From positions 50,363,520-50,427,519 of the forward strand of contig NC_070602.1 of NCBI RefSeq assembly GCF_027172205.1: a stretch of 64,000 nt of DNA, written 5' to 3'. Below the pieces are notes generated by a model. The model made no database searches, had not been told where the DNA came from, and saw only the letters and a list, made by a program, of their open reading frames with translations. This DNA comes from Podarcis raffonei. Lineage: Eukaryota; Chordata; Lepidosauria; Squamata; Lacertidae. Made by a program: the position numbers and the translations under genes. Positions 1 through 11,466 of the stretch are shown here, piece by piece (the first letter of the stretch is position 1; the number at the start of each line of letters is the position of its first letter).

Positions 1-558
1 GCTTGTGTTCTAGTTTTTTCCTCATCTACAGGGACAGCAGGTGGTATGGAACTGTGGATACACTGGGGGAAAATGATGGACAAGGCCAATACTTTGTAAA
101 GGATCCGTGACCTTTTCTCTGAATGTTTGTGGGGGAAGTGTTGTCTTTCCTCCCCTCTCCACCTTGGAATCACAAACCTCAGCAATGCTTACTAGAATAA
201 CCCTGTGGATACTCTGCTCCTCTGGGGGTATTTTAGGCTCTTTCCTGCTTGAGAATCATTTCAAATTGTCTGCTCGTGATCCAAGAGTATGTGCCCCTCA
301 TAATTTCTTTTCATCGTGCCTTGCTCTATTCTACTTCTCACCCTTGGGTCCTCTCAAAATGCCGCCTTCTCCCCATACTGGTGAAGTTTCATGTTGCATT
401 GTTAACTTTTTTGACAAAGCAGAGCCTTTGAACTTTCCTCTAGGATCACCTTGGAATAGTTGAGTACTCCACAAGCAGTGCTCCATTATTTACCTATTGT
501 GGTGTCTTCATGCTTTGTCTTTCAACCTGCTGTGATGTGTGGCATTTTTTGTCCTCAG

Positions 559-3500
559 GTGACGACAAGTATGGGCGGAAAGTAATTCTGTTCAGTGCCT
601 GCCGGATGCCTCCCAGCTATCAGCTTGATCATGTGAAACTGCTGAGGTGAGTGCTGCTGGAGCGAACCACCTGCTTTGGTGAAGATTAGACCTGAGACTT
701 TCCCCTGATCATTCAAATCTGTAATGATTTTGACTACATGAATTTGGGTACCAATTAACCCCTAACTAAGATATAAGTCAAAATTCTTTAAGCACTTGGT
801 TAGGAGTGCCCTTCATCAATCTGACCCCACCCTCTGGCTGTATATTCGCTACCTCTGTGCCTGTATTACCTATATTACTTTCCTTATGCTGTGACTGCAG
901 GAGGCAAAGAAGCAAATGCATATTTTTAAAAAGCTCTGGAGCTTAGGTATGTCCATCTCTCCTCAGCTATTTGAAGTATACATTGGACCAGTATGTTGAG
1001 AGTGATTACACCTTAGTCTATTTGCACCATGGCCTGACCAGTGAGAACAAGCCATCCCTGAGCTGGCTGCGGGATGCCTACCGGGAATTTGACCGCAAGT
1101 AAGTATGTGTGGCTGTGGATTTTGCAAGGGTCAAATTGCTGTGTGGGAACTTTTTTGGGTGAAAGGGGTTGGCTTGGCTTCTCATCTTTCTCTCATTATT
1201 AGATACAAGAAGAACATCAAAGCATTGTACATTGTGCACCCAACGATGTTCATCAAGACACTGCTGATTCTCTTCAAGCCCTTGATCAGGTAGGAAAGTG
1301 CAAAGGTACTTTGCTCTGTGGTGGAACTCGCTTTGGTATGAGGAAGAGTGGCTTCCTTAGGAGCCAAGTGGGGTTTTATCATTAGAATCCTGAGACTTTT
1401 TTGTTAAGTAGGTTGCTGGTAACTTGTGTATTTGTAAACACTTACTGTGATGACAGCATCTGATAACACCTTTCATTTAATTTTACATTTTTATCCATGT
1501 CCTTCCTCCATGAAGCTTGAGGGCAGCATGCATTGTTACCCACAGTTTTATCCTCGTAACTGTTGGGATACTGCCAGGGAGATAAAGTCCATCTGAGCCC
1601 CCAAGCTCGGTGCCGGACGATCCATCGACCTCCCGTAGTCAGGCAATATCAGCAATTCAGCGACACTAAGCCTCAGGCTTAGTGCACACTCTGACAGCAG
1701 AATTCACACAGCAAAAAGTTGCACAAGCATGAGAGCAGAACATGCATATTTACAGTTTGCTAGGCGTTGGTCAGAACAAAGGAGACATGACCGTCTGCTC
1801 CGACTGCTCAGGCAAAACAGCTGAAAACGAAAGGAACAGACAAACATAAACATCCTGTGAGACAGGAAACGCGCAGGCTGTTATACAAACATCCTGCTCC
1901 CTTTTAAGGTGGAACGGAAATATCCTAACATCCTCCCCCTTTCCGTGTAACCTGTAGTACCTGTGGTTCAACCCAATTGCAACCTTTGTACGTAAACCTT
2001 AAGTTGTTCTCTGTTAACAACCTTAGACAACAGATCAGCAGGAATTTCATTTCCTGGCATGTAGGACACCTGAATGAGTCCTTTCTGAATACACTCTCTT
2101 GCACGATGTAGCTTAATCTGCAAGTACTTGGTCCTTTGCTTGCAACTCTCCGAGTTCAGCAAAGCCAAACAAGATCTATTGTCTTGATACACTTGTATAG
2201 GACATTTCACAGAAACCCCAATGTCCTTAAACAGTTGCATCAACCATTCACAATCCATGAGTGAAAATGACAGAGCATTGAGTTCTGCTTCACAGGAACT
2301 TAGGCTAACTGTTGTCTGCTTTTTGCACAACCAGTCAAATAGGCAGTGGTTGTACATGTAGCATACTCCAGAAGTGCTTGTACCATCCGTGGTGTCACTT
2401 CCAAAACTTGCATCTGCAAAGATTTCAAGACCTCCAGTCTTCTGACTGGTGAACTTCAGCCTGTAGTGCATAGTCCCTTTCAAATAGCGGGCTATGCGCT
2501 TCAGAGCTTTCCAATCCTGAACAGTAGGATTGTTAGCATGTCTGCTCAGCAGGTTAGTGCTTACAGCAATGTCAGGTCTTGAACATCTAGCAATGAAATT
2601 CAACTTGCCTAGAATGCATCTGTACAGCGTTGTGTCAGAAAACGCTTCAGCAGTACTATCTACCTGGTAACCTGTCACCATCGGTGTGTCTGCTGGGTTT
2701 GCATCAACCAAATTCAACCTGGTTAATACATCAGCAATTTTCTGTGTTTGGTGTACCAGAAAATTACCTGCTTGGTCCCTCTCCACCTGCAGAGAAAGAT
2801 AGTTGGATACCTCACCAAGATCCTTCATGTCAAAGTGCTCCTTCAGCTGAGCTAGGGTGCTTTGGTAAAAAGCCTGATTCTTCCAAAACATCAGAAGATC
2901 ATCAACAAAACATAAACAATACAGTTTGTTTTGCCCCTCCTCCTTGACAAACACACATGGATCAGCTTTGCCCTGGTGAAAACCTAGAGAAAGCAACGTT
3001 TCAGTGAGTTTTGTGTTCCAACACCTGGCACTCTGCTTGAGACCATATAAGGATTTCCGCAGTTTACAGACCATTCCCTTCTGTATCTGCATCCCGTCAG
3101 GTGGAAGCATGTACAGCTCCTCCCCCAAAATCCCGTACAAAAAAGCTGTATTTATGTCATGATGGGAAACATGCAGTTTCTCCTCCGCAGCGATCTTGAG
3201 CATCAGCCGAATGCTCTCATATTTGACCGTGGGTGAGTAGGTCTCATGGTAATCCTGCCCTGGTACCTGTGAAAAACCTCTGGCAACCAATCTGGCTTTG
3301 TGTCTGACAACCTTGCCATTCTGGTCTGTCTTGGCCTTGAAGACCCATTTGCTGCCAACCAGTCTCATCCCTGGGACTACCGGTACCAGCTCCCAAGTTT
3401 GGTTCCTGTTCAAGGAATCAACTTCAGCCTTCATGGCATTAAGCCAAGGCTCAGCATCTTTAGAGGTTAACTCCTGGACCTCTTTGAAGCTTGAAGGTTC

Positions 3501-6500
3501 CCACACCTTCTCTGAGCTACTAAGAACAGCAGTTGCCGTCTTAGCAAACTCATCAGCAAATCTCTTTGGAGGTTTGCCCTTGGTCGCCCTTTCAGACCTG
3601 CGAACCAGACGCAAGTCTTCTGGACTCATCTCCTCCTTCTTAGGAGAAAAGTGACCAATGGTGAACAGTGGTTCTTCCAGTTCATTGTCAGACTCATCAG
3701 ATGGTCTGACTGAGGCCTTTGCGCTCTTGTAGTCTGCTGTGTCATCACTGTCACTGACAGCAGCAGCAGCGCCACCCACTGAACTGGAATCCGAACTCTG
3801 ATCATCATCATCATCATCATCATCCTCAGTTTCCTCAGCTTTCTCAGCATGATCTGCTTTCTTCACATCACCTACATCTTCCTCTGGGTAACTCTGGAAA
3901 ATTCCCACATTTTCCCCCCACTTAGGATTGTACTCAACTCTCCTTGTGAACTTTATGGATTTAGAGTTAGTCATCCATACCCTGTATGCACCTTTTTCGT
4001 ACCCCATGAACAAACCATGTGCCCCACGCTTCCCAAGCTTGTTGCTTTGTGGGGTGTGCACCCACATGTCAGAACCAAAGATTTTCAAGTGCTTGACATT
4101 AGGTTTCTTACCAAACATCTTCTCATAGGGAGTGCAGCCAATAGGTGATGACAGTCTCCTGTTAAAAGAATAAACAAAATTCGCCAAAGCCTCCCCCCAA
4201 AACTTCTCAGGGAGATTGGCATCATGCAACAAGGTTTTTATCCCTTGCAGCAACGTTTGATTTGCTCTCTCCGCAAGCCCATTCATCCATGGCGATCTAG
4301 GCGTTGACATGTCATGCTGGATTCCCTTCTCAGTCAGGAAAGCTTCAAACTGCTGAGAAGTGAACTCCCCGCCCCGATCAGTAAACAGACAACCAATACG
4401 TTTACCATGAGCATTCTCCAACCAAGCACAGAATGCCTTGAACCTAGGAAATGCTTGCGATTTCTGCTCGAGCATAAACACATGAATGTACCTGGAAAAA
4501 GAATCAATTAGAACCATGAAGTACCTTGCTCCTCCCAAAGAGGGCGCTAGAGGACCTACCAGGTCTGCGTGAACTAGCTGGTAGGGTTTGGAAGCCTGCC
4601 TGCTAGACTCCTTGCCTTTTGGAGCAACCTTCACCTTGTTCTCTGCACAAGATACACATTTCATGTGATATTTACAAGGTTTGATGTCCAAACCTTCAAC
4701 CAACTCAGGCATCTTGGCTAGCGCTTGCCAAGAGAGGTGACAAAATCTTCGATGTGCATCATGAATGCATCCTGCATGAAGAACCTTGTTAGTTTGTGCA
4801 ACACAACAAGTATCAGCATTAGATATAACAGCATTGTCATCATAAGTTAGACAGAACAAACCATCCATCAACTTTGCATGCAAAATGTCCTCTTTGTCTT
4901 TTCTGATGACACAGACAGTCCTCTTGAAGGAAACCTCAAAACCACGCCCAGTCAGCTGTGGTACACTAATCAAATTGCCCGCAGCTCCTGGAACAAAAAG
5001 TACATCTTTGATGGTAGTATTCAGACTTGCAAGTTTCACAGTTCCAACTCCTGTAGCTTGCAAAGTCCTTCCATCAGCCAGCTGGACCTCTCCATCTTGA
5101 GGTGTGAAGGAGATAAACAGATGGCGGTCTTTGGTGAGATGGCTCGTGGCCCCAGAGTCAATAACAAACCTGGCCTTGGCCTTGTTTCCCACCGGCGTGG
5201 GCTTTTGCAGCTTGCCTTTAGCCTTTGGTGAAGCTGTGCCAGCAAACATAGCCTTGTTTTCCACTGGCAAGGGCTTTTGCAACTTGCCCCCCTGCTCCTG
5301 GCCATCAGACGTGCCTTTAGCCTTTGGTGGAGCTGTGCCAGCAAACATAGCCTTGTTTTCCACTGGCGTGGGCTTTTGCAACTTGCCCCCCTGCTCCTGG
5401 CCATCAGACGTGCCTTTAGCCTTTGGTGGAGCTGTGCCAGCAAACATAGCCTTGTTTTCCACTGGCGTGGGCTTTTGCAACTTGCCCCCCCGCTCCTGGC
5501 CATCAGACGTGCCTTTAGCCTTTGGTGGAGCTGTGCCAGCAAACATAGCCTTGTTTTCCACTGGCATGGGCTTTTGCAACTTGCCCCCCCGCTCCTGGCC
5601 ATCTGCAGGCTTTATCCTTTGTTTACACCTGGCCTTCCGGCCTCTGCATAGGCTCTGACCTTGGTTCTCACGAGAAACAGAGCTCTCAGCAGCCGACTCT
5701 TTGGCTCCCCCTGGAGGCTGGAATGCTGCCTGGGATGACGTGGCAGTCTTCTCCCCCTGCAGCTTGCACTCGGTGCCCTCAGCATCCCTGCATTCACTAG
5801 CATTCTGGGAAACAGCCAGGACCTCCGATGCATTCAAACACTGGGCTGGGGTGATTGGCAGGTGGGCCTTTTTCAAAGCATCCCACATGTCACGTGCCGT
5901 GAGATTTCCAGCAAGCGTCTTTATTTCCTCCAGAGAGACGGATAAAACTATAATATCCACGGCCCTCGAATCCTGGGCCTGCCATTTCTCTGTCCGAGGA
6001 ACTGGAGTGGCTTGAGAGACAGTATGCCAGACTCCAAACTGACGCAGCAAACTCTCACACCATTTTGCCCAGGTCTGATAGTTGTGCCGATTTAACTTAG
6101 GGCACTCAGTGGCCTCCGAAGCTTGGAAAAACTCCATTCCAGCTTTTTACGTGAGCCGTTATGCCTTCAAAGACGTGTTATCTCGACAGCCCATTAATCA
6201 CGATGCCTCTGGCTCGGCTCCCAGGCCAATTAGTCTTTGCCGGACATCAAAGACTCTTGCCGGCATTCAGAAAAGCCTCTGATTTCACTTTTCCAGCACA
6301 TACCTTTTTGCAGTCTGTCGCTGTCTTACTCTCCTGCAAGTGCTGTGAATCTGGGCCCATAACCTGTTGTTGGGATACTGCCAGGGAGATAAAGTCCATC
6401 TGAGCCCCCAAGCTCGGTGCCGGACGATCCATCGACCTCCCGTAGTCAGGCAATATCAGCAATTCAGCGACACTAAGCCTCAGGCTTAGTGCACACTCTG

Positions 6501-9500
6501 ACAGCAGAATTCACACAGCAAAAAGTTGCACAAGCATGAGAGCAGAACATGCATATTTACAGTTTGCTAGGCGTTGGTCAGAACAAAGGAGACATGACCG
6601 TCTGCTCCGACTGCTCAGGCAAAACAGCTGAAAACGAAAGGAACAGACAAACATAAACATCCTGTGAGACAGGAAACGCGCAGGCTGTTATACAAACATC
6701 CTGCTCCCTTTTAAGGTGGAACGGAAATATCCTAACAGTAACAACTCTATGAGATAGATTAGATTGAGAGAGAGAGAGAGAGAGAGAAAGTGACCCACAG
6801 TTGCAGGTTCAGATCTCCACTTTGCATCTCCGTGGCTTGTCACTACACAATATTGGCTCTAATTTCTATAAGCTATAATTTCTATAATGTGGGGCTCCTA
6901 GAGGGTTTGTTCATTGCAAGGATATGCATAGATGGCTCATCTTGTATATTCCATATCATTTTTAGACAGCTGTTGCTCACTGATGTCAGCTATATCCTGT
7001 CATAGTTGCAAGATCCCCTCCATTTTCTGTCCAAAGCTTTCAGTGTGTGCCTTGAATTGCATTATGTAGTCCTATGAGGTCAGAGGAAAGTGGGTATCAT
7101 GTTCCTGCATACTCTTGATCTCTGAGAGTGTGGAAATTGTCCTGCAGATTAGTACTTCACTGGAGCTTGTTGCTTCCTCTTTTCTGTCTAACTGAAGAAT
7201 TAGGTTTGATAAACTTTGTTTCTGACTTATGCTGTGTGACTGACCCTGACATGCAGGCCCCTGCTTGCATTGTTGTCCTTTAGTTGGCTAATAGCCCAGA
7301 CTTGCTTCAGATATTTCCTGGCCTCTGCCAGAGAATGAGGAGGAAATAACAAAGGACATAACTTGTATTGTCAGCAAAATCCCCAGGTTGAGGCACCAGA
7401 GAGTACCTTTTAGCACATTGTCAGGCCTAGCTGGGGTATTTCAGTAATGGACAAATCCCTGCCTATGTGTTGGGGAACTGCAGAGTGGTGCAACTGGTAC
7501 ACAAGCATTGCCTCACAGTTCTCGGTACCATTTTTACCTCTTCATCTCACTAGTGCTGCTACTCTGTACCCTAATTTCTTTCTTACTGGTTTGTCACCTG
7601 TCTTGCAGCTTTAAGTTTGGACGGAAGATTTTCTATGCAAACTACCTGAGTGACCTGGAGGAGCATGTGAAACTGGAGCAGCTGGGTATCCCAAGCCAGG
7701 TGCTAAAGTGAGAGCATGTTTAATTATTTGCTGGTGTCTAATTTTACTGTTTACTATTAGATTCTGATGGATTGTTTAATGTTGCTTTGCTTGACATAAG
7801 TTGTTTGTTTTAAAGTTATTGTGACTTTTTATATTGGATTAGATTGTTATTGTTTGATGTTTCATTATGCTTTTATACCTGTTGTTATTATTATTATTAT
7901 CAACATCATCATCATTATCCACTTTGCCTACTAGCTTACCTTTTGTTTCTGTAGAGGAGGCTGTAAGAGGGAGGAGAACAGGGTGAGCAGAGAGGGAGTG
8001 GGGTGGCGAAGGGACACTGGGAGTCTGACTTGTCAGCACATACAGTATGATGTTGTGAGCTGCTGAGATGACTCTCTCCTCTGCATGGCTTGCTCTTTAT
8101 TGTCATGTGACCCTCAGAAGGTTTCCCAAGAGGGAGTGTGTCTTCGGGCTAAAAAAGGATCCTCGCAACTGATGTAGCAGAAGTAGCTTGTAAGTAGTTC
8201 TTACAAGAAGTAGCTTGTAACTAGCGTAGTGCCAGGGCCTCTGGGCTTGTGTTTACAGGATAATGGGACACTGGATACCAGCTTAGCACTTTTTGGTGTA
8301 GTTTAGAATGATTCCATACATACATGTTTGTGTCTGTCTCTCACTGTAGGTATGATGAATATCTGAGATCCCTGCAGAAGCCCTCCCAAGTGCCTCAGAA
8401 AGTAACCCCACCACGCCCACCTCTGCCAAACCAACAGTTTGGAGTTTCTCTCCAGCAGTGAGTATCCCCATCTTTTTTCTTTTCTCGGTGGACCAGTGAT
8501 ACCTATAGTCTATCTGTGGGTAGTTCTGGAAATGCTTTCCAACCATCTTGAATCTGCACCTGTGGTTAGCTTGACTTTTGCCAGCCTTGAGCTTTCTAGA
8601 TCAGGGCCAGTGATACACTGGATATTATGTCTGATTCAAAGATGTTTCTTTGGGGGAAGTGACAGGAAGAGTCTAAGCTTCTCCTTTCTCAACAGCTTAC
8701 GGGAGAAGAGCTTGGATCAGAATCCCATTCCACTTGTGGTAAGGGAGACCATTGCCTATCTGCAGCAGCATGGTGAGTGAGCTAGGAAGAACCCTCTTCT
8801 GACTTGTCTTGTTGCTACATCCTCTGTCCTTTGTCTCCCAACAGCACCCTTCTGTTGCATCAGCTTAGCCCTTTTAAGATGCTTTAGCACAGACTCATTC
8901 TTTTTCCACTGCCCATCTTACTATTTTTTTTGCCATTTGATTCTGGTCTTCAGAAAGACACAGCAGAACTGAACACTAGGGAGCTCAGGGATTCTACTAA
9001 CCTAATTCCCAAAGTGCCTTCTGCATAGCTGTTCCCATGCAAGTGTCTCTGTGCATGTGGCTTTCAGGATGTCCTTGTCCTCTGCTATTGGAAAGACTTG
9101 CTGTTATGTGTGGTAGGTCTTCCCTGAGACTGTGCTCTTCTGTTTCTCTTTGTCCCCAGCTCTTAACACAGAGGGGATTTTCCGACGATCAGCAAACACC
9201 CAGACGGTCAGAGAAGTTCAGCAGAAATATAATATGGGTAAGTGCCTGCATTAGGTTCCAGAAGTCTGCTTAAGTTACTCCACTGCTCCTTTCCACCATT
9301 CTTTTTGTCTAGGCCCCAAATCTGCCCTTAGCACTTTGGACTTGTGCCCTTCCACAATGTGCTTTAACTTCTGAATAGATCTCTGTTTGAAACTTGGCTG
9401 GAATCCAAGGAGTTTATTCCTTTTGACATAAACCTATTCCAGTCTAAATCTCTACCCCCTGGATAAAGTAGGTGCTTAACCTTCCACAGCAATTATGTTT

Positions 9501-11270
9501 GATCAATGTATAATCTGTTTCCTCTGTTGCATCCTCTGGGATGTGTGTCTCTCCATTTCCCTAATATTTGCTGGAATCCTGTTGCTGGTATTTTTGGAGC
9601 AATTCTTGCAATGCTCCTAATGATTGCTGCTTTGGAGGAGGATTGAGTACCACTGGTCCTTTTTTTTTTTTTTTTGACAGTGTGTTACCTGCTCCTGCCA
9701 TGCTTCTGCCTCCAGTTCCTGGTCTTTGGATAAGTTCCTTATTCTGCCAGGTGGAGGGGGCTCAGCCTTGGTGCTCTAGTTATGGCTTTGAACCTATCCA
9801 CTCTCTTACCAGGGCTGCCTGTGGACTTTGTGCAATATGAGGACGTGCACCTGCCGGCTGTGATTCTCAAGACCTTCTTGCGGGAGCTGCCTGAGCCTCT
9901 CCTCACCTATGGTCTCTACAATGACGTCGTCAGTTTCTACAGTGAGTGGCTACCGAGAGTGTCCTGATCCCAAAGCAGAAAACTCCTCTAAATATGCTCT
10001 ACCCAGAGTTGTGCTGTACTCTACAGCAGATTGGCTGTATTACTCTTTCCCAGGGCAGTATAGTAATTAGTATCCTAATTCTAGTACAGTCGTACCTTGG
10101 AAGCTGAACGGAATCCGTTCCAGAAGTCTGTTCGACTTCCAAGCTCCTGCAGCCAATCGGAAGCCGTGGAAGCCCCGTCAGACGTTCGGGTTCCAAAGAA
10201 CATTCACAAACCGGAACACTCGCTTCCGGGTTTGTGGCGTTCAGGAGCCAAAACGTTTGACTTGCAAGGCGTTTGGGATCCAAGGTTATGACTATTTGAG
10301 GGCTTTTCCTCTGCAATCCGTCTCTCCACATGAAAGCTAGGACTTTGCTTGCTGGTATAAATGCCCCACTTGCTTTCCTTTCCAGGTGTAGAGGAAGAAA
10401 AGCGTGTGGAAATTGTTCGCAAAACCCTCCAGAGTCTCCCGGAAGAAAATTACCAAGTGCTGTGTTCACTGATGTCCTTCCTTGTGCAGGTGAGCTGTCC
10501 CAGAGCATTTCTTTGCACAGCATGTATGCAACATCTGAAATTTGCTGCCACAAGATACGATGATAGGAATGGGCTTAAATGGCTTTCAGGGTGAATTAGG
10601 CTTTTCTCTCTTGTGAATTTGCGAACTATAGTAACTAAATGGTGCCTGTGTGTTAAGAAGTAGAGTACATCTGGATACTTGATGCTGGGGACAGCCAATG
10701 GGGTGGGGTTGTTGCTGTTACACCCCGCAAAAGGCTATGATTTACAACATCTGTTTCACCATTTAAGTAATCTGTTAATGCTTCTCTCTGAAAGCTTGAA
10801 GCCTAAATGATTAAAGGAGGAGTTGGTGCAAAAGGAGGTTTTATTTCCATTAATCAATAGAAGAAAAGAGTTTCAGGCTAAAATTTCCAGCCAGTGAAGG
10901 AGCAAGAATTATTGCTGCCACATTTTAGTGTCTCGTCTGCAAGTTATCTCTTCATGCATGCTTTCCATTGGATGTTCCTTTGTGTATAAGCCTAGAGCTC
11001 TCTAGAGGCAGATGATGAGGAGCTAGGGAAGACAGAATCAAAATATATTTGTCTCTAAAATGAAGTATTTTCTTCCTCCCTCCTACGTAGGTCTCTGCTA
11101 ACAGCGACATCAACAAGATGACCAACACTAACCTGGCTGTTGTTTTTGGCCCAAACCTGCTGTGGGCCAAAGATGCAGCCATTACCCTCAAAGCCATTAA
11201 TCCTATCAATACGTTCAGCAAATTCCTACTGGACAACCAGAGGGAGCTTTTCCAGAGCCTGGAGGCTTGA
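559..11270 (+). CDS. ARHGAP1: ARHGAP1 (p50RhoGAP/Cdc42GAP), last ten coding exons; 5' part outside window
   Basis: GTPase-activating protein for Cdc42 and Rho, with an N-terminal Sec14/CRAL-TRIO lipid-binding domain and a C-terminal RhoGAP domain. Exons seen: 559-646, 967-1098, 1203-1289, 7609-7707, 8350-8457, 8696-8772, 9160-9237, 9813-9941, 10386-10489 and 11091-11270 (stop TGA 11268-11270). All have AG/GT borders and matching phases, and give 359 residues; human ARHGAP1 has 439, so about 80 N-terminal residues lie left of the window. Exons 1-4 here carry the Sec14 domain ([24 protein letters not shown] region, then [15 protein letters not shown]). Exon 5 holds the proline-rich linker ([10 protein letters not shown]). 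The RhoGAP domain keeps the arginine-finger segment EGIFRRSAN and the [16 protein letters not shown] motif. The C-terminus (FQSLEA) differs from human. Identity is from remembered protein similarity and gene order. Confidence 0.95.
1561..1930 (-). repeat. 3' LTR of the copia element
   Basis: 370-bp direct repeat, identical by eye to 6368-6737, preceded by the target duplication GTAAC at 1556-1560. Confidence 0.93.
1931..1944 (-). other. Polypurine tract of the copia element
   Basis: Read on the element strand, the bases directly next to the 3' LTR are a purine run (GGAAAGGGGGAGGA). This is where plus-strand priming is expected. Confidence 0.7.
1968..6137 (-). CDS. Copia Gag-Pol polyprotein (1389 aa)
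   Basis: Single open frame of the copia element. By approximate residue position: a gag region at about 1-180; a four-fold 33-residue tandem repeat at 179-308; the aspartic protease motif DSGATSH at about 327; integrase, with an H-H-C-C zinc-binding arrangement at about 455-510 and a D/D/E core to about 720; an acidic linker with runs of D; reverse transcriptase at about 890-1140 with the FVDDLL catalytic motif; and an RNase H region (FADASFGSD) at about 1220-1350. Length and order fit the copia superfamily. It is antisense to ARHGAP1 and should be removed with the intron. It is a mobile-element gene, not a host gene. Confidence 0.92.
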   Translation of the reverse strand: MEFFQASEATECPKLNRHNYQTWAKWCESLLRQFGVWHTVSQATPVPRTEKWQAQDSRAVDIIVLSVSLEEIKTLAGNLTARDMWDALKKAHLPITPAQCLNASEVLAVSQNASECRDAEGTECKLQGEKTATSSQAAFQPPGGAKESAAESSVSRENQGQSLCRGRKARCKQRIKPADGQERGGKLQKPMPVENKAMFAGTAPPKAKGTSDGQERGGKLQKPTPVENKAMFAGTAPPKAKGTSDGQEQGGKLQKPTPVENKAMFAGTAPPKAKGTSDGQEQGGKLQKPLPVENKAMFAGTASPKAKGKLQKPTPVGNKAKARFVIDSGATSHLTKDRHLFISFTPQDGEVQLADGRTLQATGVGTVKLASLNTTIKDVLFVPGAAGNLISVPQLTGRGFEVSFKRTVCVIRKDKEDILHAKLMDGLFCLTYDDNAVISNADTCCVAQTNKVLHAGCIHDAHRRFCHLSWQALAKMPELVEGLDIKPCKYHMKCVSCAENKVKVAPKGKESSRQASKPYQLVHADLVGPLAPSLGGARYFMVLIDSFSRYIHVFMLEQKSQAFPRFKAFCAWLENAHGKRIGCLFTDRGGEFTSQQFEAFLTEKGIQHDMSTPRSPWMNGLAERANQTLLQGIKTLLHDANLPEKFWGEALANFVYSFNRRLSSPIGCTPYEKMFGKKPNVKHLKIFGSDMWVHTPQSNKLGKRGAHGLFMGYEKGAYRVWMTNSKSIKFTRRVEYNPKWGENVGIFQSYPEEDVGDVKKADHAEKAEETEDDDDDDDDQSSDSSSVGGAAAAVSDSDDTADYKSAKASVRPSDESDNELEEPLFTIGHFSPKKEEMSPEDLRLVRRSERATKGKPPKRFADEFAKTATAVLSSSEKVWEPSSFKEVQELTSKDAEPWLNAMKAEVDSLNRNQTWELVPVVPGMRLVGSKWVFKAKTDQNGKVVRHKARLVARGFSQVPGQDYHETYSPTVKYESIRLMLKIAAEEKLHVSHHDINTAFLYGILGEELYMLPPDGMQIQKGMVCKLRKSLYGLKQSARCWNTKLTETLLSLGFHQGKADPCVFVKEEGQNKLYCLCFVDDLLMFWKNQAFYQSTLAQLKEHFDMKDLGEVSNYLSLQVERDQAGNFLVHQTQKIADVLTRLNLVDANPADTPMVTGYQVDSTAEAFSDTTLYRCILGKLNFIARCSRPDIAVSTNLLSRHANNPTVQDWKALKRIARYLKGTMHYRLKFTSQKTGGLEIFADASFGSDTTDGTSTSGVCYMYNHCLFDWLCKKQTTVSLSSCEAELNALSFSLMDCEWLMQLFKDIGVSVKCPIQVYQDNRSCLALLNSESCKQRTKYLQIKLHRARECIQKGLIQVSYMPGNEIPADLLSKVVNREQLKVYVQRLQLG
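5206..5605 (-). repeat. 99-bp in-frame tandem repeat (about four copies) in the copia frame
   Basis: Four near-identical units, each coding about 33 residues of the form [18 protein letters not shown] followed by [16 protein letters not shown] fifth partial unit ([11 protein letters not shown]) leads into the protease. The period is a multiple of three, so all units share one frame. The unit is basic and rich in K, G and P. Units differ at only a few positions, so the expansion is recent. Confidence 0.9.
6351..6364 (-). other. Primer-binding site, initiator tRNA-Met half-molecule type
   Basis: Three bases inside the 5' LTR the plus strand reads CTGGGCCCATAACC. This is the anticodon stem and loop sequence of eukaryotic initiator tRNA-Met, so the element strand is complementary to it. 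Copia-type elements are known to prime from a tRNA-Met fragment cut in the anticodon loop. Confidence 0.8.
6368..6737 (-). repeat. 5' LTR of the copia element
   Basis: 370-bp direct repeat, identical by eye to 1561-1930. On the minus strand it starts TGTTAGGATA and ends TATCCCAACA. Because the element is on the minus strand, this right-hand copy is its 5' LTR. GTAAC follows at 6738-6742. Confidence 0.93.
10087..10294. mobile_element. Tigger-like short inverted-repeat DNA element (MITE), diverged
   Basis: About 208 bp between TA dinucleotides, in an intron of ARHGAP1. The left end (CAGTCGTACCTTGGAAG) and the right end (CCAAGGTTATGACT) are imperfect inverted repeats, and the interior is also self-complementary. 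TA flanks and CAGT-type ends fit a Tc1/mariner-pogo derivative. It is a different subfamily from the copies at 16.4, 17.3, 60.1 and 61.5 kb. Confidence 0.6.
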
Positions 11271-11432
11271 TTGAGAGCCTGTTTGTGCTGACACACCATG
11301 TGTCCACTGTGACCACTTCCTTCCTTCCCTCCCCCTCCCCTTTTCCTTTCTACTTTATCTTGGAAGCGTGGCCAAGCTTAGAAAAGCATAAGGTAATGAG
11401 TGGAGTGAAAGAGGAGTAGGAGATGGTATTGA

Positions 11433-11466
11433 GTGTGTGTGTGTGTGTGCACATGTGCGTGAAAGA

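Larger units (their letters stand above)
1561..6737 (-). mobile_element. Ty1/copia LTR retrotransposon, looks whole, very young
   Basis: Complete-looking copia-superfamily element inserted antisense in an ARHGAP1 intron. It has two 370-bp LTRs (1561-1930 and 6368-6737) that I read as identical, TG...CA ends, and a 5-bp target duplication GTAAC (1556-1560 and 6738-6742). One open frame of 1389 codons lies between them (6137 down to 1968). Parts in element order are a gag region, protease, integrase, reverse transcriptase and RNase H; integrase before reverse transcriptase is the copia order. The primer site matches the initiator tRNA-Met anticodon arm, as known for copia elements, and a polypurine tract abuts the 3' LTR. 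The LTR identity implies a recent insertion. I saw no obvious break. Confidence 0.93.

Noticed and set aside
1-558. A further ARHGAP1 exon near position 30-110
   Set aside because: A CTACAG acceptor-like site exists, but the following sequence does not code the expected ARHGAP1 residues.
5104-5658. Long open frames on the plus strand opposite the copia repeat
   Set aside because: They arise because a 99-bp repeat is stop-free in several frames; no homology and no gene signals.
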